DNA of 35,018 nt from Paenibacillus sp. N3.4 (GCF_008017805.1 NZ_VRTT01000076.1:1-35018); one strand, 5' to 3'. Counted from the stretch's first letter, positions 8,631 through 16,250 are shown. Made by a program: numbers and translations. The notes: a model not told the origin generated them from the sequence alone.

Positions 8631-9422
8631 TTATTTGGATAAACGATAAACTTTGATGTTTTGAATGCCAAACGCTTTTAAAGCTTGTTTGGAGCCGGGA
8701 ATGAAAATATCCAAATGGTTCCCTTTAACCGACCCACCTATATCTGTCGCATAAGCGTACATGCCTCCAGCTGGCAAACCATTGAAATTGTAACCTTCAA
8801 TATACAGCTTAGTTCCGAGCGGGATAACGGATGGATCAACTGCAACCGTGCCAACTGCAAGGGGATTGCCCATGTAATCAATAGCAGCATACCCACCATT
8901 TTCACTGGGATCAGCGGAGTAGGCCGTAGACTGGAACAATTCATAGTCAGGAGCATGATAATTGCCGTCTTTGCTTAAGATGGCCAGACGACTAGCAGCG
9001 TCCCACTGGACAGGGATATCAGCAGCCTCAGACAGAAAGCGCAAAGGGACATATACACGGCCTTCTTGATATTCAGCATGTGTGTCCATTTCCACATTCA
9101 CATTATCAATCTGTACTTCTTTTTGTCCGGATGTTAAGGAGATCGTGTGTTTATTATTGTTTAAGGTAACCTTGACCTGATCCCCGTCTTTTTGCCACTG
9201 GAGCGTGTAGCCAAGTTTCTCCGTTACGAAACGGATAGGAACTTGTGTTGAATGATTGTTATCCAGGAAAGGCTGAGCATCGGGAAAATGAATCAATTCA
9301 TCATTGACTTGAACTTTCACATTCATTTCTGCAGCATGTGCTGAAAATGGCGAAACAAAGCTTCCTGCCATGACTGCGATAGACACAGCAAGGCAAGTTA
9401 ACCCTTTAGAAAACATATGCAA
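8631..9422 (-). CDS. Secreted copper-amine-oxidase-N-like / 3D-domain protein
   Basis: 263 residues. A signal peptide (FSKGLTCLAVSIAVMAG, cleaved after AHA) is followed by a stalk domain like the copper amine oxidase N-terminal repeat (about 35-150; QVPIRFVTEKLGYTLQW, VPLRFLSEA). A C-terminal 3D domain (about 170-260) follows, with its three aspartates in TAYSADPSENGG, AVDPSVIPLGT and ATDIGGSVKGNHLDIF. 3D domains occur in peptidoglycan-cleaving lytic enzymes of the RpfB/YabE/MltA group, so a role in wall turnover outside the membrane is likely. The start is TTG 9422, eight bases after a perfect AAGGAGG; ATG 9416 is the alternative. The longer open frame upstream is the riboswitch leader, not protein. 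Regulation is through c-di-AMP (next entry). Confidence 0.88.
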   Translation of the reverse strand: MHMFSKGLTCLAVSIAVMAGSFVSPFSAHAAEMNVKVQVNDELIHFPDAQPFLDNNHSTQVPIRFVTEKLGYTLQWQKDGDQVKVTLNNNKHTISLTSGQKEVQIDNVNVEMDTHAEYQEGRVYVPLRFLSEAADIPVQWDAASRLAILSKDGNYHAPDYELFQSTAYSADPSENGGYAAIDYMGNPLAVGTVAVDPSVIPLGTKLYIEGYNFNGLPAGGMYAYATDIGGSVKGNHLDIFIPGSKQALKAFGIQNIKVYRLSK

Positions 9423-9440
9423 TTGGTGATCCTCCTTCAT

Positions 9441-9575
9441 TGAGCCTTCGAGGTTAGTTGACGGGTTCGGGAAGAAGGTTCTCCCTAGTCTGCTTTCATT
9501 AAAAAGCAAATATTCACCCCATGTAAATCGTCCCCCGTACCGGCGCTTTGTCTGTGCACCGGATTCGGCTTTAAA
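9441..9575 (-). promoter_or_regulatory. c-di-AMP riboswitch (ydaO/yuaA type)
   Basis: Read on the minus strand, the leader carries the conserved ydaO blocks in order: GCCGAATCC, CGGGGGAC, ATGGGGTGAAT, CTAGGGAGAACC, then CCCGAACCCGTCAACTAACC and TCG. Terminal GCC and GGC can close the outer stem. These match the B. subtilis ydaO leader as I know it. The element ends about 20 bases before the ribosome binding site of the 3D-domain gene. Riboswitches of this class sense cyclic di-AMP and usually turn wall-remodelling or osmolyte/K+ genes off when the ligand is high. Confidence 0.9.
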
Positions 9576-9740
9576 TAGCTTATCATTGATGCGCCAACCA
9601 TCACAACGACCAAAATGTGGTAAGGTCTTAGAGGCTACTGGACTTAGGTCTAGGTATAAATACAGTCGCGGGTCCGTTTTGACCTTTGTTCGTTTCGGAT
9701 AGGATAGAAGCATGAAGAAAACGTGAGAGGCGGTTAGCAA

Positions 9741-10046
9741 ATGAGTATGGATCGATCAAAAGGATTGGCATTAGTGCTTATTGCAGCTGGACTTATTATT
9801 TGTATTCACAAGTTGGGCATGCATGGTCATTTGATGGGGATTTTGATGCCAATTATTATGGTGGGCTTAGGATATGTCGGAATCACCAATGGGAAAAAGA
9901 TAGGTTGGTTGATCGCAGGAGTGGGAGCATTCATCCTGGTGTGTAAATTATCAGGCTTCTTGGCCATTGCCTTCGCGATTTGTTTAGTCGTATACGGCAT
10001 AAAACTATTGAAAAGACGAACGGATTTCTACCCGCACGAATATTAA
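9741..10046 (+). CDS. liaI: LiaI-like small membrane protein
   Basis: 101 residues, nearly all hydrophobic: about four membrane helices (roughly 8-25, 29-47, 54-70 and 72-88) with a basic, short C-terminus (KLLKRRTDFYPHEY). It resembles the LiaI/LiaF N-terminal membrane domain. Position supports this: it is first in a run of a PspA-like gene, liaF, liaS and liaR. In B. subtilis LiaI anchors the PspA-like LiaH at the membrane during envelope stress. The ribosome site is GAGAGG about 10 bases before the ATG. Sequence similarity alone would not settle the name. Confidence 0.65.
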   Translation: MSMDRSKGLALVLIAAGLIICIHKLGMHGHLMGILMPIIMVGLGYVGITNGKKIGWLIAGVGAFILVCKLSGFLAIAFAICLVVYGIKLLKRRTDFYPHEY

Positions 10047-10063
10047 AAGGGAGCTAGGGGGCT

Positions 10064-10747
10064 ATGATGAGCATGTTGAATCGGATCGGGAAAATGGCGG
10101 AGGCAGCTTGGAACGAAGCGGCTGTTCAGTTGGATAAATATGAATGGACAGGAAGGCGGTCAGAAGCTGGACAGCGTGATATAGCGGCGCTGGAGCAGCG
10201 CTATGAGGAAGCGCTGCAACGAGTAATTACGCTGCGCAGTCATAGCGTCAGAGCAGCGGAAATGGCGCAGCTGCGCGGAGAGCAAGCGGAACTTGCGATG
10301 CGCGCCGGTGAAGAGGAGCTCGCGCGCTTAGCGCTGCAAGAGAAGCAGCGTGAGGAGGCCGCGTGCGAGAACTACCGCGCACAGTATGCGAGCACGCAGG
10401 ACGAAGTCCTGGCGCTCGCTGAGGAGCTGCGCGTTCTGCGCGCTGGGCGCGCAGCCGAGGGTCGACGCGACGGCTTCGCCGGGTCGCCCGATCAGGAGCA
10501 GCAGCCGCAGGACGGGCTGCATGGCACCCATGCTCGCGACACCTGGCGCGAGCTTGAAGTGACCGGCCGCGAGCTCGGCCGGGAAGCTATGCACGGGCTC
10601 CGCGAAGCGAGCCGTATATCGTGCGAGACGCTGAAGGAAGCCGGCGGCAACCTTCAGCAGGAGATGCGCACGCTGCGCGGCAAGCTGCAGAAAGAGTGGA
10701 AACAGCAGCGCGGCAACGAGGATACGGACGGGCGCGGTAAGAAATAA
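10064..10747 (+). CDS. liaH: PspA/IM30 family (LiaH-like) coiled-coil protein
   Basis: 227 residues, almost entirely charged helix. Residues 85-125 contain the PspA/LiaH core pattern (EQAELAMRAGEEELARLAL), and the N-terminus SMLNRIGKMAEAAW resembles the amphipathic membrane-binding helix of PspA. The family forms large oligomers that stabilise damaged membranes. The second half is unlike LiaH: a Gly/Gln-rich break (about 140-165) is followed by another amphipathic helix (about 170-215). Base composition is far GC-richer than its neighbours. Start ATG 10064 follows AAAGGGAG by 10 bases; ATG 10073 is also possible. The 17-base gap after liaI indicates a shared transcript. Confidence 0.7.
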   Translation: MMSMLNRIGKMAEAAWNEAAVQLDKYEWTGRRSEAGQRDIAALEQRYEEALQRVITLRSHSVRAAEMAQLRGEQAELAMRAGEEELARLALQEKQREEAACENYRAQYASTQDEVLALAEELRVLRAGRAAEGRRDGFAGSPDQEQQPQDGLHGTHARDTWRELEVTGRELGREAMHGLREASRISCETLKEAGGNLQQEMRTLRGKLQKEWKQQRGNEDTDGRGKK

Positions 10748-10843
10748 CCGCGTGGTTCCAGTTCCATCGCATTGCATGAGTGATGACTCAGCTCCCCGAT
10801 CTCCAAGAGTTAAGAAAAAGCCTTGCTCACCAAGGATTGCATC

Positions 10844-10872
10844 TTGGAGGTCGTCCGTACTTATGGTATGCT
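10844..10872 (+). promoter_or_regulatory. Putative internal promoter before liaF
   Basis: TTGGAG (10844) and TATGCT (10867) are 17 bases apart, with a TG extension before the -10. A CCAAG/CTTGG inverted repeat overlaps the -35. Could allow liaFSR expression independent of liaIH. Visual match only. Confidence 0.35.
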
Positions 10873-10920
10873 AGGAATCTATGTCAACGAAAAAAAACGG
10901 CAGCCAGAGGAGGTAGAGCG

Positions 10921-11583
10921 ATGGGAGAAGAAACCAAAAATAACCGCAACCGGAATACAGCACTCTTGCTGATTGGAGCCGGTCTTTTTTTGCTTTTAGA
11001 TCATACGATAGGCTTTTTCCCCATTCTTGCCATTCTCCTCATCCTGTTAGGTGTTCATCGGGTTCGCTCGCGGAGGGAACGCAAGGGGTATGTGCTCATA
11101 GGAATAGGGGCTGTTATTTTATTTGGCGATCATATTACCATTGTCTTGTCGATTGTATTGATTTCACTGGGCTTATTTTTCATCCGGTCCAAGCAAGTGC
11201 ATAAAGATGATACGTATATTCAGAAGCAGAAGCTGGTGGATAGCGTACGTCTGGGTCGTGAACCTTGGATTATGCGCAATAGCTCCACTTGGTACATTAT
11301 TGGGGAAACTTACATGGATTTATCCTTGGCTATTCTGGAGCAAAAGGAGACCACAGTCATCCTGCAAGGGGTTGTCGGTGATGTGGATATTAAAGTGCCT
11401 GAGGATATCGGTGTTTGTGTGATCTCTTCCGTTACCTTCGGACAGATTCAAGTTGCTAGTGAGCGTGAGACTGGCGTGATGAACAAGCTGATGTGGCAAT
11501 CAACGAATTACGAGCACTGTGACCATCGCGTGAAACTTGTGCTTTCCTATATTGTAGGAGATATTAATATTAAGGTTATGTAG
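10921..11583 (+). CDS. liaF: LiaF-like membrane regulator of LiaS
   Basis: About 220 residues. An N-terminal block of roughly four membrane helices (about 13-85) is followed by a soluble C-terminal domain with the cell-wall-active-antibiotics-response beta pattern of LiaF/VraT proteins (GDVDIKVPEDIGV, GDINIKV at the very end). LiaF holds the LiaS kinase inactive when the envelope is unstressed. ATG 10921 is chosen because AGAGGAGGT sits 7 bases upstream; the open frame reaches back to 10780, but that extension (TQLPDLQELRK...) has no ribosome site and overlaps a possible promoter. liaS follows 35 bases downstream. Confidence 0.85.
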   Translation: MGEETKNNRNRNTALLLIGAGLFLLLDHTIGFFPILAILLILLGVHRVRSRRERKGYVLIGIGAVILFGDHITIVLSIVLISLGLFFIRSKQVHKDDTYIQKQKLVDSVRLGREPWIMRNSSTWYIIGETYMDLSLAILEQKETTVILQGVVGDVDIKVPEDIGVCVISSVTFGQIQVASERETGVMNKLMWQSTNYEHCDHRVKLVLSYIVGDINIKVM

Positions 11584-11618
11584 TTTTTACCACAACGGCT
11601 AAGGAGGGTCCCCACCTA

Positions 11619-12679
11619 TTGGATGGCTATAAAAGACGGTTAACGAATATGATATGGCGCAGCATGGGTGAATCGATCATCTTTAGTTTAGTTGTGTTCG
11701 GCGCTATTATCTATTTTCTGAATTCACGGAAATTGATCGAGCCCTTTATTACGTGGCAGGAAGGTTTGAAGTTTTCCTTCATGGTGATGGTCGTTGTTGT
11801 TGGAATCGGAGCGGTTTATGGATTCTGGAACAGCACTCGCATTACACGCAGGCTGGAGCCTTTGATGGAAACGATGATATTGCTGGAAAAGGGGACATTT
11901 GCCCGCGGCGGTTTTCAACATGGCGAAGACGAAATTGGCCGATTAGGCGAGCAACTCGGTCGTATCATGAAACGGTGGGAAGAGCAGGTTACTTCCTTGC
12001 AGCGTTTATCCAATGATAATGCGGAGCTGGCAGAAAAAGCGAAGTTGTCCGCTGTCATTGAAGAGCGTCAGCGATTGGCAAGAGAGCTTCATGATGCCGT
12101 CAGTCAACAGTTGTTTGCCATATCCATGACGGCTACGGCTGTAGGTCGGACGCTGGATAAAGATTTTGAAAAAGCGAAACGGCAAATCCACCTCATTGAG
12201 GAGATGGCCTCTGTAGCCCAGTCTGAGATGAGAGCACTGCTGCTGCATCTAAGACCTGTTCATTTGGAAGGCAAGAGGCTCTCCGAGGGACTTGTTGAGT
12301 TGTTGAAGGAACTGGCTGCCAAGGTGCCAATGGCTATTTCTTGGGATATGATGAGGAGATCCGTTTAAATAAGGGCATCGAGGATCACCTGTTTCGCATT
12401 GTCCAGGAAGCGTTGTCCAATGCCTTACGTCACTCCAAGGCAAATAAGCTGGAAGTAAAGCTTCTACATCGTTCTGACGGTATTCGTTTGTCAATTCGGG
12501 ATGATGGTGTAGGCTTTCAATTAGACGCCAAAAAACATACCTCCTATGGGATTGTATCCATGAAGGAGCGGGTTAATGAAATCGGGGGCTCGTTGGACAT
12601 TATTACTGCACCTGATCGAGGAACGCGTATTGAGATCCGAGTACCCATTTTAGCAATAGACTACACGGCTGAAGGTTAA
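11619..12679 (+). pseudogene. liaS: LiaS-like sensor histidine kinase, single frameshift
   Basis: The first frame (11619-12368) has two membrane helices (about 18-35 and 51-70), a HAMP-like segment and the HisKA_3 phosphoacceptor H158 in RLARELHDAVSQQLF. It then runs into an early stop after SWDMM. A second frame continues the protein as DEEIRLNKGIEDHLFRIVQE and contains the HATPase domain (NALRHS, DDGVGF, GIVSMKERV, DRGTRIEI) to 12679. Adding one G between 12350 and 12351 (ATGATG to ATGGATG) joins them into about 353 aa, normal for LiaS. The start is TTG after AAGGAGG. As written the kinase lacks its ATP-binding half, which would silence LiaR signalling. Confidence 0.88.
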
Positions 12680-12728
12680 CTCATTTCATGGATGGAAAGA
12701 CAGTTTTCTAAATGAAAGGAAGACACAT

Positions 12729-13373
12729 ATGGAGCCTTTGATTAAAGTATTGTTGGTTGATGACCATGAGATGGTCAGAATCGGGCTAGCAGCGGTTCTT
12801 GGAACAGAGGATGGCATTGAAGTCGTTGGTGAAGCTAGTAATGGTCATGACGGAATTCGGCTTGCTCAGGAATATCGGCCTGATGTTGTGCTCATGGATT
12901 TAGTCATGGAAGGCATGGATGGCATCGAAACGACGAGGAAATTATTGCAATTATATCCAGAGTGTAAAGTTATTGTATTGACGAGTTTCCTAGATGATGA
13001 GAAAATGTATCCAGTCATTGAAGCAGGTGCATTTAGTTATTTGCTCAAAACATCACGCGCATCGGAGATTGCTCAAGCGATTCGTGCTGCTGCTAAAGGT
13101 CAGTCGGTACTGGAGTCGCAAGTAGCCTCTAAAATTATGAATCGTTTTCGTCAACCTAAGCCAGAAGCTGCCCCTCATGAGGAGTTAACCGAACGCGAAA
13201 TGGAAGTACTTCGTTTGATCGCTAAAGGGAAGTCGAATCAGGAGCTTGCAGACGAGTTGTTTATCGGAGTGAAGACGGTGAAGTTTCATGTTACCAATGT
13301 ACTTGCCAAGCTTGGTGTGGAAGATCGTACACAAGCTGCGATCTATGCGTTCAAGAACGGTTTAGCTGAATAA
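12729..13373 (+). CDS. liaR: LiaR-like NarL/FixJ response regulator
   Basis: 214 residues. The receiver domain has DD at 11-12, phosphoacceptor D57 (VLMDLVM), the T/S switch region (VLTSF) and K (LLKTS). The LuxR-type HTH (about 150-205) reads LTEREMEVLRLIAKGKS, then VKTVKFHVTNVLAKLG. In the Lia system it is phosphorylated by LiaS and activates the lia operon in response to lipid II-cycle inhibitors. AAAGGAAG precedes the ATG. The gene itself is intact although liaS upstream is frameshifted. Confidence 0.92.
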   Translation: MEPLIKVLLVDDHEMVRIGLAAVLGTEDGIEVVGEASNGHDGIRLAQEYRPDVVLMDLVMEGMDGIETTRKLLQLYPECKVIVLTSFLDDEKMYPVIEAGAFSYLLKTSRASEIAQAIRAAAKGQSVLESQVASKIMNRFRQPKPEAAPHEELTEREMEVLRLIAKGKSNQELADELFIGVKTVKFHVTNVLAKLGVEDRTQAAIYAFKNGLAE

Positions 13374-13398
13374 GATCAGCAACAAGGGAGTGTTAAGG

Positions 13399-13947
13399 AT
13401 GAAGGTATTGAAGCAAGTTTGGAACTGGTTCGGCTCGATTGCGATTTCGTTTATATTGGTCGTTTTTCTGGGCGTTTTTGTCTTCCAATCGACCAAAGTA
13501 ATGGGACATTCCATGGACCCCACCTTGCATGACGCTCAGCGCGTATACGTGTCCAAACTTTCACATACGTTTAATTACGAGCCTAATTATGAGGATATCG
13601 TTATTATAGATAGTAGAGTAGAACTCAAACGAACATTCAAAAACGACCTGATGGACAGTCCTTTACTTAGTTTGTTTATCAAGGGTGACGATAAGCATGT
13701 ATGGATCAAGCGCGTGATCGGTAAGCCTGGGGACCGGTTAGAGCTTAAGGATGATAAGATGTACCGCAACGGCGAGCTGCTGGACGAGCCTTACATCAAT
13801 GAAGCCATGAGAGCGAATGGGAATAAGCAATGGACAGTTCCGGCGGATCATATTTTCGTTATGGGGGACAACCGCAATAACAGTATGGATAGCCGAATCA
13901 TCGGGTTCATTCCATTGGATCATGTATTAGGCAAGAAGCTGTTTTGA
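13399..13947 (+). CDS. Signal peptidase I (Sip type)
   Basis: 183 residues with a single N-terminal membrane anchor (about 10-30). Catalytic Ser38 lies in GHSMDPTL and Lys104 in WIKRVIGKPGD; the downstream MGDNRNNSMDSR box is intact. It cleaves signal peptides on the outer face of the membrane. ATG 13399 is preferred over the in-frame TTG at 13390 because GGGAG lies 8 bases upstream. It sits 25 bases after liaR, so it may be the last gene of the stress operon, an uncommon neighbour for lia genes. A strong terminator follows at once. Confidence 0.93.
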   Translation: MKVLKQVWNWFGSIAISFILVVFLGVFVFQSTKVMGHSMDPTLHDAQRVYVSKLSHTFNYEPNYEDIVIIDSRVELKRTFKNDLMDSPLLSLFIKGDDKHVWIKRVIGKPGDRLELKDDKMYRNGELLDEPYINEAMRANGNKQWTVPADHIFVMGDNRNNSMDSRIIGFIPLDHVLGKKLF

Positions 13948-13949
13948 AA

Positions 13950-14010
13950 AAAAGCGACGCTTTGGATTGAGCTATGCATGTGCATAGTATCAGTCCGAGA
14001 CGTCGCTTTT
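13950..14010 (+). terminator. Long hairpin terminator after signal peptidase
   Basis: AAAAGCGACG (13950-13959) pairs with CGTCGCTTTT (14001-14010), with an inner near-perfect CTATGCA/TGCATAG stem, giving a ~60-base hairpin ending in T4. Confidence 0.85.
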
Positions 14011-14059
14011 GTGTTGGCTATTTATACGTCTTTGTATGAATGAAAAGAGAGCCTGCGAA

Positions 14060-14482
14060 AACTTGAGCTGTAACGTTGTTTTTCCGCGTTACAGAGGAAG
14101 ATAAGCCCGGAAAAGGCTCTGTAAGAAGGGAAAACCGTCTTACAGTGGAGGAACAGGGAGCGAGTTAGCAAGAACTTGAACTGTAACGCTGTTTTTCCGC
14201 GTTACAGAAGAAGCCAAGCCCGGAAAAAGGTTCTGTAAGAAGGGAAAACCGTCTTACAGTGTAAGAACAGGGAGCTAATCAGCAAAAACTTCCTCTGTAA
14301 CACTGTTTTTCCGTGTTACAGAAGAAGTCAAGCCAGGAAAAGGTTCTGTAAGAAGGAAAAATCGACTTACAGAGGGGGAATAGGGAGCTAATCGGCAAAA
14401 ACTTCCTCTGTAAAACTGTATTCCGCGTTACAGAAGAAGCAAGCCAGGAAAGTCTCTGTAAGAGTGAAGAGCATGCTTATTG
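14060..14482. repeat. Four tandem ~113-bp units, each with two hairpins
   Basis: Each unit holds hairpin A (CTGTAACGC loop GCGTTACAG) and hairpin B (CTGTAAGA loop TCTTACAG). A copies: 14068-14094, 14181-14207, 14295-14321, 14408-14433. B copies: 14119-14145, 14233-14259, 14346-14372, and a decayed one at 14456-14482. Start-to-start spacing is 110-114 bases. The linkers are also conserved (GAAGAAGxCAAGCC after A; AACAGGGAGC after B). Several bases that differ between units are in stems and keep pairing or fall in loops; unit 4 is the most diverged. There is no open frame across it. It fills the gap between the terminator of the signal peptidase gene and the end of the convergent FliD-like gene. 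Confidence 0.92.
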
Positions 14483-14500
14483 AAAGGATGGCTTGGTGGA

Positions 14501-15220
14501 TTACATTTGTCGATCGAGCAGTAAGCCGCTCATAGGAACCGGTAAATACGCTTGAAGCGGAGCGCGGTATTGACCGAAGGGCTTGAGTGCTGATTGAGAT
14601 AATTGGAATAAGGCCGAAGAAGGCAATTGCTGCAATTGTCCGATTGTACTGGCTAAGGAGGCAGCGAAGCTCCTCATGCTGCCAAGACTTTTTTGAACGG
14701 AAGGAAAGTTGTTAATAACTTGCGCCTGAAGCACACTTTCTTGAAGCTCCAAATTACCGTCATCGAGCTTTGATATGCCGAGTTCCTTTAAGGAATAAGG
14801 CTTAGCTGCTTGCTCAAGTCCAATAAGGAGAGAACGGTTTAAATACTCAGGTGAGCCGCGAAGGTTGTCTTGGAAATCATTATAAGTATGTACGAACTCA
14901 CGTATGGGGTCTATGATGGTTTCGCTATCTGTTTCCGCCGAAATCAGAGTTGTTGGATAAGGAAGGGAAGCAAGTCGGGAGCCTGCTAAGGATTGTGCCG
15001 ATTGTTTGACCGTCTGAGCCGATTGAACGAAATCCGCTACGCCTTTCGCGGCAGATTTTGCGAATTGCTTATAGGGAAGCCCATCATAGGGCAGATCCAA
15101 TGGTTTGCGAAGCGTATTTGAACTGCCGCCAGTAGTGGCTCGCACCCCGCTCACCCGATAATAATCCTTGTTCACTTGATAACTCTGCACGGCCGTAATA
15201 GGTAGATAGGCATTAATCAT
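14501..15220 (-). CDS. FliD-like protein of unknown function
   Basis: 239 residues with no signal peptide. The middle and C-terminal parts resemble the flagellar filament cap FliD C-terminal region: FVHTYNDFQDNLR, then a helical stretch, ELGISKLDDGNLELQ and a coiled helix to the end. The FliD domain I and flagellin-like insertions are absent, and no flagellar genes are nearby. The Gln/Ser-rich helices suggest assembly or surface roles, but function is unknown. ATG 15220 is chosen because AGGTGA sits 6 bases upstream; the TTG just before it is too close. A good promoter lies at 15249-15277. Confidence 0.65.
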   Translation of the reverse strand: MINAYLPITAVQSYQVNKDYYRVSGVRATTGGSSNTLRKPLDLPYDGLPYKQFAKSAAKGVADFVQSAQTVKQSAQSLAGSRLASLPYPTTLISAETDSETIIDPIREFVHTYNDFQDNLRGSPEYLNRSLLIGLEQAAKPYSLKELGISKLDDGNLELQESVLQAQVINNFPSVQKSLGSMRSFAASLASTIGQLQQLPSSALFQLSQSALKPFGQYRAPLQAYLPVPMSGLLLDRQM

Positions 15221-15248
15221 CAAAAGTCACCTCATTTCGCATATGATT

Positions 15249-15277
15249 AGTATAGCATTCGTATGAACTGGGGTAAA
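15249..15277 (-). promoter_or_regulatory. Putative sigma-A promoter of FliD-like gene
   Basis: Minus strand: TTTACC (15277-15272), 17 bases, TATACT (15254-15249) with a TG extension before the -10. Confidence 0.6.
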
Positions 15278-15388
15278 TTGGGAGTTGTTTTTTTTATAAT
15301 TGCCCATGACCGTTCGAAAAAAGCGGAGTCAAGTGAGAAGTACGCGACATAAGATAGCATTATTGCTTCTTTGTGGAGGCGTTGCCGT

Positions 15389-15829
15389 ATGATACGCAAA
15401 CGATTGGCTTCTATTGACGATTCGGCCATTCATCGATTAGTCGTTGAACAGTTAGTACCCTATTCAAGAACTTTTGACCCAAGTAAGCCAATAACCTTAA
15501 CGGAAATACGAAAAAGGCTGAAGCAAACGACAACTTTTGTTATGGCCAAGAGCAATAAGCAAGCATTAGGATTTATTTCTCTTTTAAGTAAATCCCATAT
15601 CCTATTTATTGATATGCTCGCTGTTGATCCGCGTGAGCAGCGTAGAGGCTGGGGGCATAAGCTCATGCAAACGGCAGAACAATACGGGAAAAGGGAACGA
15701 TGCCATACAGCAGAATTATTGGTGGATGACAGTAATCCCAAAGCACTTCAATTCTATTTAAACAGAGGCTATAACATCAAGGAGTATGTCTCGCAGCTGA
15801 ACTGCTACATGCTGACGAAGAGAATTTAA
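15389..15829 (+). CDS. GNAT family N-acetyltransferase
   Basis: 146 residues. The GNAT core is visible: beta4 IDMLAVDPREQRRGWGHKLM, with the acetyl-CoA binding loop Q/RxxGxG/A in REQRRGWGHKL, and NPKALQFYLNRGYN, the usual C-terminal strand. The substrate cannot be told. ATG 15389 follows GGAGG by 9 bases; the upstream TTG 15371 overlaps that site. It is divergent from the FliD-like gene. Confidence 0.85.
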   Translation: MIRKRLASIDDSAIHRLVVEQLVPYSRTFDPSKPITLTEIRKRLKQTTTFVMAKSNKQALGFISLLSKSHILFIDMLAVDPREQRRGWGHKLMQTAEQYGKRERCHTAELLVDDSNPKALQFYLNRGYNIKEYVSQLNCYMLTKRI

Positions 15830-15842
15830 TGAAGTTTAGGGG

Positions 15843-15879
15843 AAGGGCTGTTGACGTAAGGTCATGTACAGCCCTTTTC
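15843..15879 (+). terminator. Terminator after GNAT gene
   Basis: AAGGGCTGT pairs with ACAGCCCTT, followed by TTC. It lies between convergent genes and can act in both directions (the minus-strand side is less T-rich). Confidence 0.75.
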
Positions 15880-15884
15880 TGGCA

Positions 15885-16250
15885 TTAGCCGAATAGAGCA
15901 ACAATACTTGCCACCGGTACGTGGAAGGCTCCCTGATAACCAGGGTTTGGGCTGCCGAAGAACTGGAAACCAAGAGGAGGATATCCTTCTGGTGCATATC
16001 CTTGCTCCGTAGGCTGGGTACTTGCGGTTGTCTTTTTTGTTTTCACTTTTTTTGATTTCGTAGTGACGCTTTTTGCTTTTTTCTTGGATGAGCCGACCTT
16101 GGATGTTGTGTTATCATTAAGAACCAAAGTGTCCTTTTCAATACGGCTTAATTCGCCAAAAATTTGTCTGCCATCATTTAAGTAAATAAGTACGGGTTTA
16201 CCATAATGTGCTCGGCAGGTTTGTTCCGTAACCGGGTAAATGGGTTGCAT
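15885..16250 (-). CDS. Small basic protein with Lsm-like N-terminus
   Basis: 121 residues. The N-terminal ~45 residues (HYGKPVLIYLNDGRQIFGEL, then SRIEKDTLVLND) look like an Lsm/Hfq-type beta-barrel start. A Lys/Ser/Thr-rich linker (KKKAKSVTTKSKKVKTKK) follows, then a Pro/Gly/Tyr/Phe-rich tail (EGYPPLGFQFFGSPNPGYQG). Similar mixes occur in coat or surface proteins of spore formers, but no function is established. ATG 16250 is used; GGAGG lies 14 bases upstream, which is long, and the GTG at 16265 overlaps that site. Confidence 0.6.
   Translation of the reverse strand: MQPIYPVTEQTCRAHYGKPVLIYLNDGRQIFGELSRIEKDTLVLNDNTTSKVGSSKKKAKSVTTKSKKVKTKKTTASTQPTEQGYAPEGYPPLGFQFFGSPNPGYQGAFHVPVASIVALFG

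Noticed and set aside
9423..9740. Long N-terminal extension of the 3D-domain protein
   Set aside because: This stretch is the riboswitch leader; the translated extension has no signal and the ribosome binding site is after it.
12341..12679. Separate HATPase-only gene
   Set aside because: It continues the LiaS protein exactly after a one-base loss and has no own ribosome binding site, so it is part of liaS.
14060..14482. Tandem array as a CRISPR
   Set aside because: The units are ~113 bases, hairpins and linkers are all similar, and no unique spacers or cas genes exist.
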